Origin: Cardinalis cardinalis
Lineage: Eukaryota; Chordata; Aves; Passeriformes; Cardinalidae
NCBI GenBank assembly: GCA_014549065.1
Contig: JACDOX010000015.1
Span: 3,575,728-3,639,727 of the forward strand
DNA length: 64,000 nt
Direction of reading: 5' to 3'
Shown: in pieces, positions 1-15,200 of the stretch
Numbering within the stretch: position 1 is the first letter of the stretch
How the letters are laid out: every line of letters begins with the position of its first letter
The notes under the pieces: model-generated
Databases searched by the model: none
Seen by the model: the letters and a program-made list of their open reading frames with translations, nothing else
Told to the model about the DNA's origin: nothing
Translations under genes and position numbers: made by a program

Positions 1-16
1 CAAAATGTTATAGTAC

Positions 17-212
17 CTCTTCATTTTCAAACATGACCCTACGAGAAGAAAATGGAGAAGGCTCTGGTCTTCTAATATCACAGACATCCTTCAAAGAATG
101 AGACCCTCCTTCTTCTTCCTCTTGAAAGTTATTATCATCACCTTCTTCCTCCTCAGCTGCTATCCTTTCCAGAATAGAGTGCACAGCCAGAGGGTTTATT
201 TTCAATACAATC
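17..212 (-). CDS. ATG2B: ATG2B coding exon 17 (residues 849-914), last exon in window
   Basis: Follows AATGTCAG. Encodes IVLKINPLAVHSILERIAAE, an acidic stretch, and SPFSSRRVMFENEE. It ends before a GTACTA donor at phase 0, so the next exon lies beyond the left edge. Confidence 0.93.
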
Positions 213-3200
213 CTGACATTGGAGAAGTTAAGCAGAACAAGCCATTAGAGATGCTTAAAATGTTTATATTTATGCTCTGTCACANGTCCACTAGTTCTAC
301 TGGTTTGCCTTTAAATACACATAGACTAAATAACTCAAAATTCCAGGGACTTTTTTATTAGATAATAACATATTTTATTACCCAAAACAATACTACTAAG
401 AAAAAAACTAACTTACACACACAAAGGAACGTGGTACCATCAGGTAAAAGAAAATGTTAAGTGTCTGCTTTTTTCAACTCCATTAGGTGATCATATAGGT
501 GACCTAAGAAAAAATCTAGCACTCTCTCAAAATAAAACCTGTTTCACTAGACCATTAACAGCTATAAAAATGGTCTACTTCATGGTGTAGCTTCTTACAT
601 GTAAACACTGTTATAGAAAATTTTATTTGTGCCATTATAAAAGAAAAAATGTCCACATAAACTTACTGTCAGAAAGCCACTGAATTTTGTGGCAAACAAT
701 GTACACAGCAAATTCTGTAGCAAATCTAAAATTGCCTCTTTAAACATATTACATGCTTCAGCTGCCAGGTCCTTCTTTTCAGTAAGTCTGAAGCACTGTA
801 TTGCCTTGCATGTGATATAAGCTGCAATAATTCAGTCACAATATAATTATTCTTGCTGTTCTTATGGNTTATATTATTTTGAGGCAAAATTCCACCAGGA
901 TGGGTGGTTTGGTATTCAGTCATGAATGCAGGAAAAAAAGGCAAAGTAAAAAAAAAAAAAATGGGAAAAAGTTTTAAGTTTCTAATCATTTACCTAACTT
1001 TCAGTGAAATTTACTCAAGTCCATGCAGAAGTCATTATATGTTGTATATTGCATTAAAAACCATATTGCATTATTATAAATGTAGAAGTTCCAGGGTTTT
1101 TTTATAAATTCTTGGAGTCTTTTTAATAGTTACACGCTCTTTCTTAGCAAATTATTTTCAATCATCTACCACACAGGCATTCTGGATTAAAATTAGAAAA
1201 ACAACAGTGCTATCAATCCACATTAAAAACATGAAAATTTATTTTACCGAGGCCAGTCAAAATTGTCTGATGATGATGTTATATCTCCATCTGTGCCACC
1301 TGACACCTGAAAAAATTTTACTGGTGTTTCTGCATTATCTTCTTCAAATGAACCTGAATAGAAAGAGATTTTTTAGAAATTAACAGATGAATGACAACTG
1401 CTAACTTCAGGTCAGCCACTCCTCAGGTTGGAGTCAACCAAGAATAACTAGCCAATGCTATTTACTAAGCTACTTAGGCAAATTTTGTCATCACTTCTTC
1501 CNAAAAATTAATATTAACTTTTAGAAACAAGAATTATTTCATATTATTTTTAGCTAGCAGTAGTTGGAAAATCAGACACTTCTAATGCATAGATACCAGC
1601 ATTTACATTTATAGCATCACTATATTTTGTCACAGCCTTGATTAAGTACACAAAATGACANAGCAGAGAAGATTGCAAATATAAACCAGTCTCATAGATT
1701 TAGTACTTTGAAAGATACTAGAGGCATGAAATTATTCAAGTTTTTCAACTATAGTTATTNAGGGGATCAATCTTGGCATCACAGCACTTCTAGTGCTGAA
1801 AAGGACCTCTGGATATTATCTAGCCCAACCCCTCTGCCAAGGCAGGGTCACCTAGGGCAGGTTACACAGGAACTCATCCAAGGTGGGCCCTGAATGTCTC
1901 CAGACAGGGAGACTCCACGACCTCCCTGGGCACCTGTTCCAGTGCTCAGCCACCCTCATTGTACAGAAGTTCTTCCTCATGTTAATGTGAAACTTCTTGT
2001 GTTTCAGTTTANGGCCATTGTTCCTCGTCCTGTCTCTGGGCACCACTGAAGAGAGTCTGGCACCATCCTCTTGACACCTGTCTTTGNGATATTCACATAC
2101 TTNTAAGATTTCCCTCTCAGTCTTCTCCAGACTGATCAGGCCCAGCTCCTGCAGCCCCTCATCATATTAAAGATGCTCCAGACCCCTCATTAGCTTTGTG
2201 GTCTCCACTGGACCCTCTGCAGGAACTCCTTGTCTTTCTTTAACTGAGGAACCCCAAACGGAACATACAGCCTCTCCTCATAGTAGTATTGTTTGGAATT
2301 ACATTGATGTTTAGTACAAAACACAAAATTACAGTAGAGATATCACATCTACTCCAAAATTTAGGTGGAAAGACACTCCCTGGGTTACTCCATATGAGAN
2401 GACCTTTCTCTCAACTACACAGTACCTAGGAAAATAAAAAAGGACTTCTGAATATAATATTAACATTCTTACCAGTTAGCTCTTTAAAGGTAAGCTCTAA
2501 TTTAACTTGTTCTGGAGTCGAGCCTCCTATAAATTCAGTTTTAAATTCCATATCTGTAAATTCAAGATGAAGAATCTCCTTCTGAAGCGATTTCTTAAAC
2601 CATGGTCCTCTTTCCTGATCTGACCGTAGATCAGGTATTGGGAAGCGAACAGAGAGTTTTAATGCTGGGGCANTGACTTGAACTGAAACTCTACAGTTTG
2701 CAGGAGTATGTGAATCATCCAGAAAAACTTCAGCAAATGCTTTATGCTAAAAGAACCAAACAATAAAAAACAAAACACAAACCAGAGTGAATAAAAAACC
2801 TTCTGAATTAAATAAAATAGTATTAAAAGTGACTATGGGGAAAGTTTTTGATGATGTAATACCTGAAAATGAAAAATATTATTTGTGTATCACAGTAAAA
2901 ACATATCAATACCAACTGTGACTGTTCTTAGGACATTTTTCTATTATAGGTGTCATGAATATTCTACTTAGAAGTCACGTTTTTGCAGAGATTAGCCATC
3001 TTAAAAAAAACCTGCTATTTTTGCAATTATTTTCCCTCTTAAATTAGATAGTGAAAGTAACAAAAAACATTCAGCTGCAGTTAGGAAACACCATGTCTCA
3101 GACACTTGTTTAAAAACTGCTGCTGTTGAAAAAGTAGGAATTACTATCATGTGTATTTGTCTCTTTCAGGAATCAGGGTGTCCAGCTCCTGTCACTTTAT

Positions 3201-6200
3201 GTCCTTCATACCCTCTCCCTTTTGCTGATCATTGAAAGGAATCAAACTTGCATGACAATTATATTTAGAGAAGAAAATGATGTCTTACAATTTTAGGAGT
3301 CTCTTAAATAGTTTTGAAACCTAATTTTTCCATAATCAGTAAACGCAGCAATAAAATTACATATAATCAGTAAATGCAGCAATAAAATTACATGAAGATT
3401 TTTGTTGCTGTGCATAAAATCAGTTAAATGCATTAATCATTCCTCAAGTATTTCGAGAAAAGTCTTTAAGTTTAATGCTCTTGTGATAACCCAAACCAAG
3501 GCAAATAAGCTTCAATTTCTTCCTGTTGGTCCCAGAACACNAGAATGCAATGCAAATGGCCCCCCATTCTCTCTGTCACCTACCCTAAAAGCAGGTAATA
3601 CACCACAGAGACAACTGGGTTGATTTTAACATAGAAGTGGAATTGTTAGCAATACTTTTTATCAGCTGCTGGAGAGCATGATGGGACAGATTAGGGATGA
3701 GAAGTCAGTCAAGATTATTCTTTTATGCCCAGTTCTCCTTGCTTCAAGAAGCTGAGAACTTAGGCAGTTTGTGAAGCATCTACCACTGTCTTTTGGTCTG
3801 TTTTCAAGCACACAATCACTGAATGCAAAATGCGACTGNGAGAAGTTGGGAAAAACCAAACAAACTCCAGTCAACCAACCAAATAAAAATAAAAAAAATC
3901 TCACACTAAAAAAAAAGCACCTCAGCCACCACACATCAATCAGAACTAGCAGTCTCAGGCCATCACCCTGACTTCCTCCTGCAAAAAATCCCAGCAAGTT
4001 TACTAATCAATTTCACTTTAAACTTACCAGACTTATGTGCTTATTGTAAGAAGCATACATGTGAGATGCCATCATCTCCACTGTAGTTAGTTTCTGGGGT
4101 TGAAGTAAGGAATTTAATCTGTCTACAATACTAATATCCAGCTCACAAAACACTGGACTTAACTTTATTTGTAACTCTGCTTTCTGTGGAACAGAGCTGA
4201 GTCTCCCTTGACTACCCTGAAAAGAAAGAGAAAGAGCACTAAAATCTTCAACACAACACAATGAAACAAATTAGAATAAGTAGGAGTTAAGAACTCCGTC
4301 TTGCAGTCAATCTTCTGTTCAAATGAACCAAATTAGACAAAGATTATTGTACAGAAACTTAGTCATTTTAATCTCCCACCTTACCTGAGGTCCTCTATTA
4401 TCTAAATGCTTATAATGCAGCTGAAGGCATGGCATAGAATGAGAATCATTTCTTTCCTCAGAATGAAATGTCAGCAGCTTCAGGAAAAAAAAAATCAAAA
4501 TGTTTAATAAATAAGAAGGAGTTGCCACAGGAACATATATTTATGACATTTTACCTAGAATAGACAGGTAACCCCACACTGAAGTCAGTGAACAGAGCCT
4601 CAGCTCAACTGTTTACTCAATCCACATATTCAGCTACCTTACTGGATGTCTCTGACCACTAAATGAGCCGGAAGAATAATCACCAGCACAAGAAACCTTT
4701 GCATTGCTCAACTCCATTGCTTAGATTAAATGTTTTCTAAAAACTAATACCTAAACCACATTAAGCATATTTAAGAAGTGACTAACAAAGTTTGGCTACT
4801 TGGTGCTGTTCCTGTCAGGTATGACAGCAGTTGGTCCACTATTTGAGCTCAGATTTAAAATTCAAATTTTAATCTTAAAACTGTAACATATTAAAAAAAC
4901 TAAAAAACATTTAGAAACATTTAAATTACAACCATTTTAAAATCTACCACCCTCAGTTATATAATTAACATTTCTTTTTTATGGAACTCCCTTTATTTTT
5001 ACATACCTCTGTATAGTGAGGCTGCATGGAATGAGAGTCAGTAGAAAAAAGGCATTCCAGGAATTCCATCTCACCAATGGATAAGTCAGTACTAAAACTT
5101 CGTGAGGCAGTCCTTTGTCTTTGCTCATAAGACACTTTGATGCCAGTGCCTATAAACCTGGATTATTAAAATTACTAATTATTAAAAGTAGCATAAATCA
5201 ATAACAATTATGAAAAGTCAAAACTTAAGTAGGCAAAAAAAGGATCACTACAATGATTTTTAAATCATTAAAACATCATAATTTCTCCAAATACATGAAA
5301 ATATGTAATTGTAACAGATTTAGCAACAAAGACAACGAATCTCATGTTACATAATCAACAATGGCCAGCATAGAGAAATTTGTAAAGAACATTTTAGGCA
5401 TCTATTCTGAGGTGCAGTTCATATGAAACTAACATCCTTAGACAATGAAGAAGTCAAAAGTCTCACAAAGTCTAAATTACATACATAAGGTAAGAAAAGA
5501 TATATATACCCTTAATATTTTACTTCATACACTGTACTGGGACGGTAAAAATTTCTGCAAAAAAAAGATTGTTGCCTGACTTGATTCTCTTGTTCTCACT
5601 TAGGCTTTATTCCTACTGATATCATATTTTGCACTAAGTAAAACCCTAAGCTCCTGAAAGCAGTAATCACTACGTTGGAATAACAATAGTTCTGTAAAAC
5701 ACAGCTATTTCTAAAGAACATATTTACTTAATTATTCTTGACTCTCTAGGNTTCTATCATAAAAACTGTACCTAATTTAATTCATATATTAAAAAGCTAG
5801 GTAATTTTAATGTTTATTCTCCTTTCTTCTTCTGTTTTAATTTTTTTAAAAAAGATGTCTTGGACAACAGTTATCAAAATTCAAGACTATTTTGAAATTA
5901 ATAAGGTAGACTAATGCAATTCAAATATTAAGTGACACAATTCCTACTGTAATAAACTTACTTTATTCAAATTTACTTAAAATATATTTTTGTTACTTAT
6001 ATTTATTAATAAGCAAAGTTATACCTAAGGTGATCATGAGAACAAGCTTCTGCAAATACTTCTCGGAAGGACAGAAAATCTTCTGTTGAAAACTTAACTG
6101 GCTCAATCTTTTCTATTCGGGCAAAGAAATCCCGAGCCATTGGTGTCAATGGGTTAAGGTTCAGTGAACTTTCAGGTGGGGGTAAAGGGTCAATATGAAG

Positions 6201-9200
6201 TACAGACACTGAGAAAGTTCCAACTGCCAGTCTAAAAAGTAGCTCAGGTCTGGATTCATCCACAGAAACAGATCTGGATGGAATAGCTGAAATACAAAAT
6301 TAAGTTCACGTAATTTTTCAGCAATAATACATTTATAAAATCATCTTACTTTTGATTTTCATTTCTTTTTACCAAGTTGCTGCATAACAATTCATTTTCA
6401 TAATTATCTAGGCAAAACTATCTATCTATCTGTTGCTACTTACATGTCCTTCTTATGGAAGTCTGGTGAACCATATTGGCTGTTAGTGAGGAACCTCTTG
6501 GAGGCTGTAATTCTTGTTTGTTACGATCAAGAAAATCACCCCAAGTTGGTTGCAGCTAAAACAAAAAATATATATGACCCTAAATTTGCAAAGAGTTGTT
6601 AGATATTAGATCAAACATAAATAATAAGGTAAATTACAAAAAAACTCCAACATGCATAAACAATCATCAGCATGCCATTTCATGGAGAATTAGTGCTCAA
6701 TTTATCAATGTAGGTATGCTTTATTTCAAGATATGCTTTTAATTCCACAGGTTTTTAAGGCTAAAGTTGCACTCCTCATGAGCATATATTTTTCTAGTTC
6801 TACAGCTACTCTCCATGGTTTTCATTACAGAAGACATTAGGTACACAACAGATTTGGAAAAGATAGTGAAAACAACAGCATAGTTTTTATATTGTTTGAA
6901 AAATTTAATACTTCAATTTCATACAACATTGTCTGTGTAGTCTATTTTAAAAGAAAACCAGGTGGTACACATGCAGTAATTAAAAACAAAATAAATCATG
7001 AAGCATCCTATATAAGCTCCAAGGTATTTGAAAACACATTTCCTAGCTTAGCCAAATAAATGAGAATAATTCCAATACCATTTCCACAGCAGAAAAGGAA
7101 TACCATCAGCTCTAAACATTTCAATTGTTCTAGAATTTTGCAACAGCTCTTGACATTGTAAAGAATGCTGCAATTATGCAACAGTTTCAGGCAGAAGTGT
7201 TAATTTCTAAAAGATTCTAAATGCAGTTAATACTATACCACTGTAGTGCTCAGTGGAGATCCTGCTGGTGTAGTTGTGTATGTACTGGTTAAAGACAAGT
7301 CTAGATCCATGGTTGGAGGATCTCCAAGAGGTGGAAGGGAAGAAAGGCTGTGAGACATGTCCATTTCAGCCATTGAGAAGAAAACTTCTTCCTCTAGTAG
7401 AGAACCACAGATAATTAAGAGTTATTTACTAATTTCAAAAAACCTTTATTTCTAACAGAAATGGATTTTTAAGTCTAGAAATCTAACTGCCAGACAGAAT
7501 AACCAGCTAAACACANCATTTACAGAAGTCCCAAGTTTTCTTGACATGAGACTAGTAGTGTCTATGGAGAGAGATTAAATAAAAATCAAATTACAAAAAA
7601 CCTCATGAATATTAGAACAGTTAAACACCTCACTTTCATATTCAAGTTGATATAACTTCTATAAATTGATATATTCTCCTTTTGACAATCAAAGTATTTC
7701 ACATTAAAAATAATTAGCAAAAAAGTATTCACATAAAATCAGATAAATACAACTATTATTCTAGACGTAATTTCCTCACCACACATTTGAAAAGATGTCA
7801 TGCTGTATGTGTTTTTAGTATGTTTCACATTAACATAAACGGAACAATTTTAACGAAATACTGAATCAAATTCAGCCTGACACCTAAACTAGTTAATTTT
7901 TTACTGAACTTTACCATTAATGGCATATAATTACTTCAGGTCAAACTTATTTTAATACATAAATTGGTAAGATTAAAAGATGAACAAACAATTTAAACAA
8001 TCTTAACAGGTTATTTGCTATTTTGCATCATCTTTTATACTTGCCACGACTAGAAGGCGTTCTGGCACTCTCTGTCTCATAGAAGCTTTGTTCAGATGAT
8101 GCTCCTGCAGATAAAGACTCTTTCCTCAAATAACGTTTCAGCTCCATCTGAATCCGATACTCGTCCTCCTGCTGCATTGGCCGGTTCTTCCTATCTTTAT
8201 TTGACAATTCTATCCTGTTCAGGCTCTCTGAATTCAAAAAAAGGACAGAAATCCTACTGTAATTTCCTGTATCCCTAATAAAATTCAAAAATTAATCTGA
8301 AAATGAATCATTGGTGTATATATTTGCATGTGTAGTTATATATCAGATGTGTGTACTTGTGCATTTTGTTGGTTTGAAGGTTTTATTTGTTCAGAATAGA
8401 TTACTCTCTCCTAGCATTTATTAACTTCGTATCTGATGAAAACATTTCAAGGTTATATATGCAGTGTGATGGCATGTAAGAGGCATACATTTATCTTCCC
8501 AGTCAGCTTTAGGGACTAAGACCACAACCTCTTAAGGGTTTTACTATTAAGGAATTACTGAAGTTTCAGGTTTGAAGATAACACACATGGGAAATTGTAT
8601 GTAATACTTCTCCAGTTGTCCAAAAACAATGAACACGTCCAATAAAACAAGTACANCAGTATCAGAAGAATATTAATCACCCACCCAGGATATGACATAT
8701 CTTTCAAAAAGATTATTTACCCTAACAAGTGTTGCTGCACAAAATAGATGAGGGGAACAAATCAAAGAACTCTCATACTTTTACTGCAGTAGTCGAAACA
8801 CTGCTTTTAGTTCTTCACAAATACAGACAAATTCAACTACAGTCTGTTCTATATTTTATGTGCCTGTCACTAAAACATAGAATAGAGAAGCTAAAGTCCT
8901 CTTGCGAAACAGAAGCTCCAAGAACCAGAATTTTTTCAGTCTCCTGGTTTTCTCCACCTAGAATTTCCTCATTTCTTGTATTATTATACAGTCATGTGTC
9001 AACCCTTGTTTGCTGGTTTGTTTCATTACTAGATGTACAATTTGCAATTAAAGACAACAAATTAATCATAGTCCTAACTTACAGCAGCTACAAAGCATTT
9101 TACTAATATCAGATAAAAACTCACAATAATCTACCAACACAGGTTTTTTTTCAACTGAAGAAACACTTTTATCTTAGAAAATATTTTTTTTGTTCCTTGT

Positions 9201-12200
9201 AACACTTGCCTGGTCCAGCAATTGCTGCTACCATGTCCAATAGAAGATGAACCTGCCTTGGTGACAGAAACAGATGTACAGAATCTATTTGTCCATCTAC
9301 ATCCAACTAAAAAGAAAAGGAAAGAATGCTGTCAAGAACACTGAAGGAATTTTTCTTTACATTACTTGAATCAGTTATTTGGATAATAGATTTTTATGGT
9401 GGAAAGAATGCAGTCATTACACCAGTATCTTCTATAAAACAACTAGAAACATAATTTTGTGTTTCTTCCAATCTGTAGCTTGGCGGGATAAATGCAGATG
9501 TGTCACTGACTATCAGCTTAAAATAAATACACTATCTCATAGCAGAAAAAACTCAACAATTCCATTAATCTGCTATTTTTTTCTTTAATAATTCCTAAAG
9601 TAATAAAAAATAAAGTTAATTTTACTTATTAATTATGATATATTCAAGTAAGCACCTTTTGAAACAGACCTTAAAACANTAAAGGTCTTTGTTTTGTATA
9701 TTAATACTTTTGAAATTGGCAGCATTTCTCTATTTCACACCAAGGAAATGTTATTTTACTTTTCAAGGACTCCTAAATAAACAAGAACAGTTAAAGATAG
9801 ACTAGAAATTGCTGGACATAAAAAAAATCCTTCTCTACAGCAGTAGAAACTTTATGCTTTCTGTAAAATACGGTAGGCTATACAAAATAGGTCAACAGCC
9901 AATTTAAAAACTGGAGAAAGGGGACTATATTACACAGCTTTACTTATATACTCACTATCATGTCTATTTGGTTTTTGAACACTTAAATTCAATCTCTCTA
10001 CAACATACAGGAATTCTCATTTGACAGATTTCAGTGAGCCCTGACTCATCTGACTAACATAAAGAAGTGTTTTTACACATATTTATTAGGTTAGAACATA
10101 AAGAATCAAAATGAAAACTATGGCAATTCTGTTCCCCTGAGAATATGACACCTTTTTCATATGTACTAGAAAAAAAAAATTACAGAACTACTCATTTAGG
10201 TAAACACCAGGAAAGCATGACTAACCTTAGCTCCAGGAAGTACTTCATTTTGTTTTAATGTTAGGCTTAACTCCATTCTACCAATCAGTTTGCAGATCTG
10301 TACAGGGTCAGAAGGAGTAATTTCTGGCAAGTTTCTTGTTAATTGTGGATGTGGCTCATAAATGATTTTTGGATTCCAGCTAGGTGAAAGCTTTGGTTCA
10401 GTTGCCTTAAAAAGTTACAGATAAAGGAATAAGAATGCATCCCCTTTCTTAGGAAAAAATGCAAAACACAAGCATTTCAAATAAGCTTATCACACAAATA
10501 ATCACTTTACAAACTAGAAATTTGACAAAAGCTTTACAAACATGCACTGATAACTGTGGGGAAAAAAAGGCACATAGAATTCGAAGCATGAGGCCTTTGC
10601 AAGAAGAGCAAGTTTCCACAGAACAGTGAATTGCAGGGATCTTGAATTTCCAGTTCCCAAAGTTGTAAACAGATTCCAGTACAATACATCCTAATTTCTA
10701 CTCAAATTTCTAATTTTCTCCATTTCTACTCTAGAAATGGATTCTACTAATGTCCATTTCCTTGCCTCTCCTCAAAATCAACAGGAACTGATTATAAAAC
10801 TTCCCAAACACAGACTTAAGTACAAGTTCAACTCCTGTATCCTTCAGAATTAATCTAATAGTGTAACAACATATTCTTTCATCAATTTACATCCTTATAT
10901 AATGTATTCATTTTTACCAGCTGTGTAGCTGAACACACTGGGGAGGACTTGGCTGATGCAGGAAACTCATCCCAGAAGAAAGAGACACCTGAGAGCTGCA
11001 GTAACTTATGAGCAAAAGCTGTGGGCTGATGAACATTAATTCCAGAGCACTCATCTGCAGTTTCATCACAGTACATGGTTCTGGGAGGCAAAAAAAAGGA
11101 AATTAAGACAGTGGGTGCATGAAAATTGTTACTTCTCCTTGTGCCTTTTAACCTTTCAGTTTGTACATGGTCTCTCTCTTCATACTTTTGCTGTGCTGTC
11201 CACTGTCATGAAAATGAAAACCCCATACTCTCTGGGAATTGGTGAAAATTTTAACTTTTCTATGGGACACCACCAGAAATGTGAACATACCCCAGAGAAT
11301 ACACTAATCTGAANCTTATAAATGCTTAAGATTAAACATATTTCATTAGCAATCCTTGGTAAGCATCAGTTTTATTTGATGCTGATCTCAATACTTTGCA
11401 AGAAAGTATAATTACCCTCTCCCATAGGTTGAAAATAATTACATTAAGAACACGTACAGTATTCATGTTCAAAGTAATGACAGAATTCACATGGGCTCTT
11501 TTGAAAGCTCACATAGAACCTAAATTCTTTCAGTGTTTTGGGATTTTTTTTCAGGACTGTACCTTTTTTTCTAAAAAGATTTAAAGTGTCTTACTCAAAG
11601 GGGTCAGTTCCTTTTCTAATTGTACACATGGCCTGACTGGCCAACAATATACACTGGCTGTTGAATGTCTGAGAAATGTTATTCATTAACTGTAGAAGTT
11701 GATGAAAATGTGTATTGGGAAAATAAGAACTCTTCTAATTTGATGGTTAAATAATTTTAGCATGAACATGCTAAGTGGACTCTGAGTGAAGACAATGCTC
11801 ACTAGCATTATAAAAGAGGTGCTCAAGAGCAAGTGTCTAACTATAAAGTAAGAATTGTGTGTATGGGTAAGATGTATTTTACAGGAAATGGCATTAAGTG
11901 CCTTAGGGNAAAAAATCCACATATTAAAAAAAAATTTAAAAAAATACCTTTCAACTCTGATTTCAAGTGCAGTTCCACTTTTAGAGTTTTCTGGCACATG
12001 TTCTATTCGTAACACAGTATCCAAAAAGGTAACTTTCACTCTTCTTAGAACTTAAAAGAGAAAACAAAAAATACAGTGTAGACTATTAAGTCAAGTTACT
12101 GAATGATTACTTCTGTAACCATACTAAAGGAATTTTGATTTTAAGCTCTCAATATTTATTTCAGTGGAAATTATCAATTGAGTTTAATAAGGTAACAAGA

Positions 12201-15200
12201 CTTCAAGAGACAATATAAACTCCTATTAAATGACCAATATGTACATCCATAGCATACAACTGCTCTCTAAGGCTCAGACATTTGAGCAAGTGACAGCTCA
12301 AACCAAGTTTCCCTGTAGCTCAGCATGGAATCCTCAAGGAAAGTAACATCTTCACTGTGCACCATATCTAACTATTAAGCATTGCTGCAGCAGCATGATG
12401 CCTGGACTGAGGAATTCCATCTCCAGATGGGACTTTAAACATTTCCCTTAGCTCAGATACTTCTGCACAAGGTTCTCCACCACATAATATGATCATAAGC
12501 CCTTAGTTTTGTGCACTTTGAAAAACCACCTCCAACAAAAGTTTCTGAAGTACTTCTACCAACATGGTGTGATTATGGAGATGCATACAACACAACAGGT
12601 CAGCTTTGCACAAACACAGCTGAAGAAACTTTNTCCATTTCTCTTTCAACAATATCACTATTAGCAATTGATGAATTNCAGAGCCATCTCCAAAACTAAG
12701 ACAGGTCATCAATCCCTCAGGCACAGATTTAGCTGGACTTATTCTGGTGAAAACAAACACCAACTTGCCCTGAGACAGCATTCAATCTGTCCACTGAAGG
12801 AAGTATACAAATACTTTAGGAAGTAAATGGGGCTTTTCTTCCCCATTTTGTAAAACTGACACATAACATACACCAATTAAATCTCAGATGTTAATTAAAA
12901 TCTCAGTAATTCATACCTGTTTCAATAGTTTCTGCAAATTTCTCAAGTCCTTCAAAAGGTTGGGACCCTTCTCCTTGTTCATCTGTCAATTTTTGGCTAA
13001 GACACTCTTTTGCAAGCTGCATACTACTGGTCATAAAACTTGACCAATACATAGGCTCAGAACCAGATGCTGTGGAGTAAAATAAGTCTTAATAAATTAA
13101 ACATGAACTTCATGAAACTATAAAGACNAAACACAGCAATATATTTGGCACATCCAGAAAAGAGTTTCAACAGCTTAGTAAAAAGTTATACTTAAAAACA
13201 AATTTAGTTATAATCTCTCATTATAGACTTTACTACTTTAAAATTAATGTAATCTGTTTAGACTGCACTGGTAAGAGTCTGGTATTTGAAAACTCAGTAT
13301 AAACAAGAAGAAATCAGGTAATCAACAGTGTAATCAATCTTCAGCAGTGGTTTACCTAATTCAAGCAACTAAATAATTTCTGGAATTCTTTTACTATATT
13401 GGTATGTTTNTGTAGGCATAATTGGCAAAATGAAGTAAGTCACATTTTTAAGAATTCTTTCAAAGTTTCTTATTCCTCTTAAAACATATCCTGCATGGAG
13501 AAACACTAAGCAAGGTTTAAAATGTTATCTTAGCATATTAAAACATGTTTTTAAATGCCTAACAGACCTGACATAGTAAGTAAAAAATAATAAAATTCAA
13601 GAGCACAGCATGTATTAAGCTGAACAAGTTTTTCATCAGCNAGATTAATTTAATTGACAATGCATTCCTATCAGCTAATGCCAAGGCCATTGTGAGCAAA
13701 TACTATAAAACTACGGATTAGAAAAGTTAATCAAATTCAACTATCACATTCTAGTACAGGCAGACAAAAATAAAACTAGCTCAAATATAAGCGTGTTAAA
13801 TNAGCAAAACATTTCAGTTAAGCATTCAGGTCTGGAAACCTCCACGTGGCTATGGATGTGTGACCAAACCANCACCATGGGTTTTTTTCTACACTATATG
13901 GTCTATTATAAAGCACTGTACATCACAGAGAAGTAACTGGATGTAGGTGAAGAAATAAAGGTTTCTTCCTAACACTACCACTCCTTCAAAGCAACAATCT
14001 TACATCAGAAAGCAACATTGCTCAATACTTAATTCCAGTTAAACAACTACAGATGAAATGTAGAGTACATGTAAGCATGTAATTCATTTAAGGTACCTAG
14101 CAAAAGACAAGAAATAGGTTTTANGCATTTTTTTTCTTCTTCTTATGTCTAAAAAAATGTTTTCTTCCACTTACTCTACACTACAAGAAGGAAACCAAAT
14201 TAAAATCCTTCAGACATTCAAACAATTTTCACAACTAAAAATGAACTATNTGTTCCACAGAATTTATGGAAGTGTGATGACCAATAAAAATTTATCCCCA
14301 AGACAATTTAAACTAGGTCAGTAACAAGCATGTGGATACAGACAAGCTAGAAGAACTCAGACAACCCTCAGCATTATAATCAAAGTTAGTATGTATTCAG
14401 AATACTTAAAAGTNATTATTTCACACTGCAACAGTAATTAAATTGCATTTTTTGTTCTCTAAACATACAAGAAGATGCATCTTTTAGCTTGAAGTAGACA
14501 AAGACAGAACCTCCCTAAAACTCCCCCCAAGTCCTACACCATGATGTTGTCCTGCTGCCACCCAGCCAGCTATTAACACTGGCTCACAGAACTGCACAAA
14601 CACCACCCAAAACATGCAAAAACTCCTTCCCACACTTCCATTTCTATAGGTCTGAAAAAGCTTGGAGGACATACAACAGTAGGAATATTATAAGCATTTA
14701 AAATTATTTAACAGAGCAACAACTAATTGAGTTGACAACCAAGTGACAAACACCTGACAGTTTCTTTTTATATAACTCTCAACCATTAATGTATGGAAGC
14801 TAAATGACAATTTAAATAAGGCCAAGAATTGACTAAAGCAAGGGTAGACTTTTGACTCTGAAATACTGTAAAGAATCTCCTTTCCTAAAATCAAAAAAAT
14901 AAGCCTACCAAGCCTTGGTCTTGGCCTGAAGACCATCTCTAATCCTTTTACTTCTAATGCACAGTTATCCTGCAGCAACGACCCCCATGGGACCGATAAA
15001 GAAATTGATTGGATAAATCCATCTGTGACTTCCAGAGGTGCATCAGCAGACTCCAGGATCTCATTAAGACACTAGAAAAAAATAAAATAAAAATTAAAAA
15101 TCATAACTTTTTTTAAAATCACATTCATAATTTTGTATCTAACAAATAAAAACACTTTGACACTACTAGAAAATTTATGATACTCAGACAAAAAAATAGA

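Noticed and set aside
8045..8050. GT donor three bases upstream for ATG2B exon 8
   Set aside because: C|GTGGCA is a poor donor and yields SSQEEVFF instead of the family SSREEEVFF; the GC donor fits better.
8729..9106. 125-codon plus-strand frame in ATG2B intron 7
   Set aside because: Antisense to the gene within an intron; no recognisable similarity and no promoter signals.
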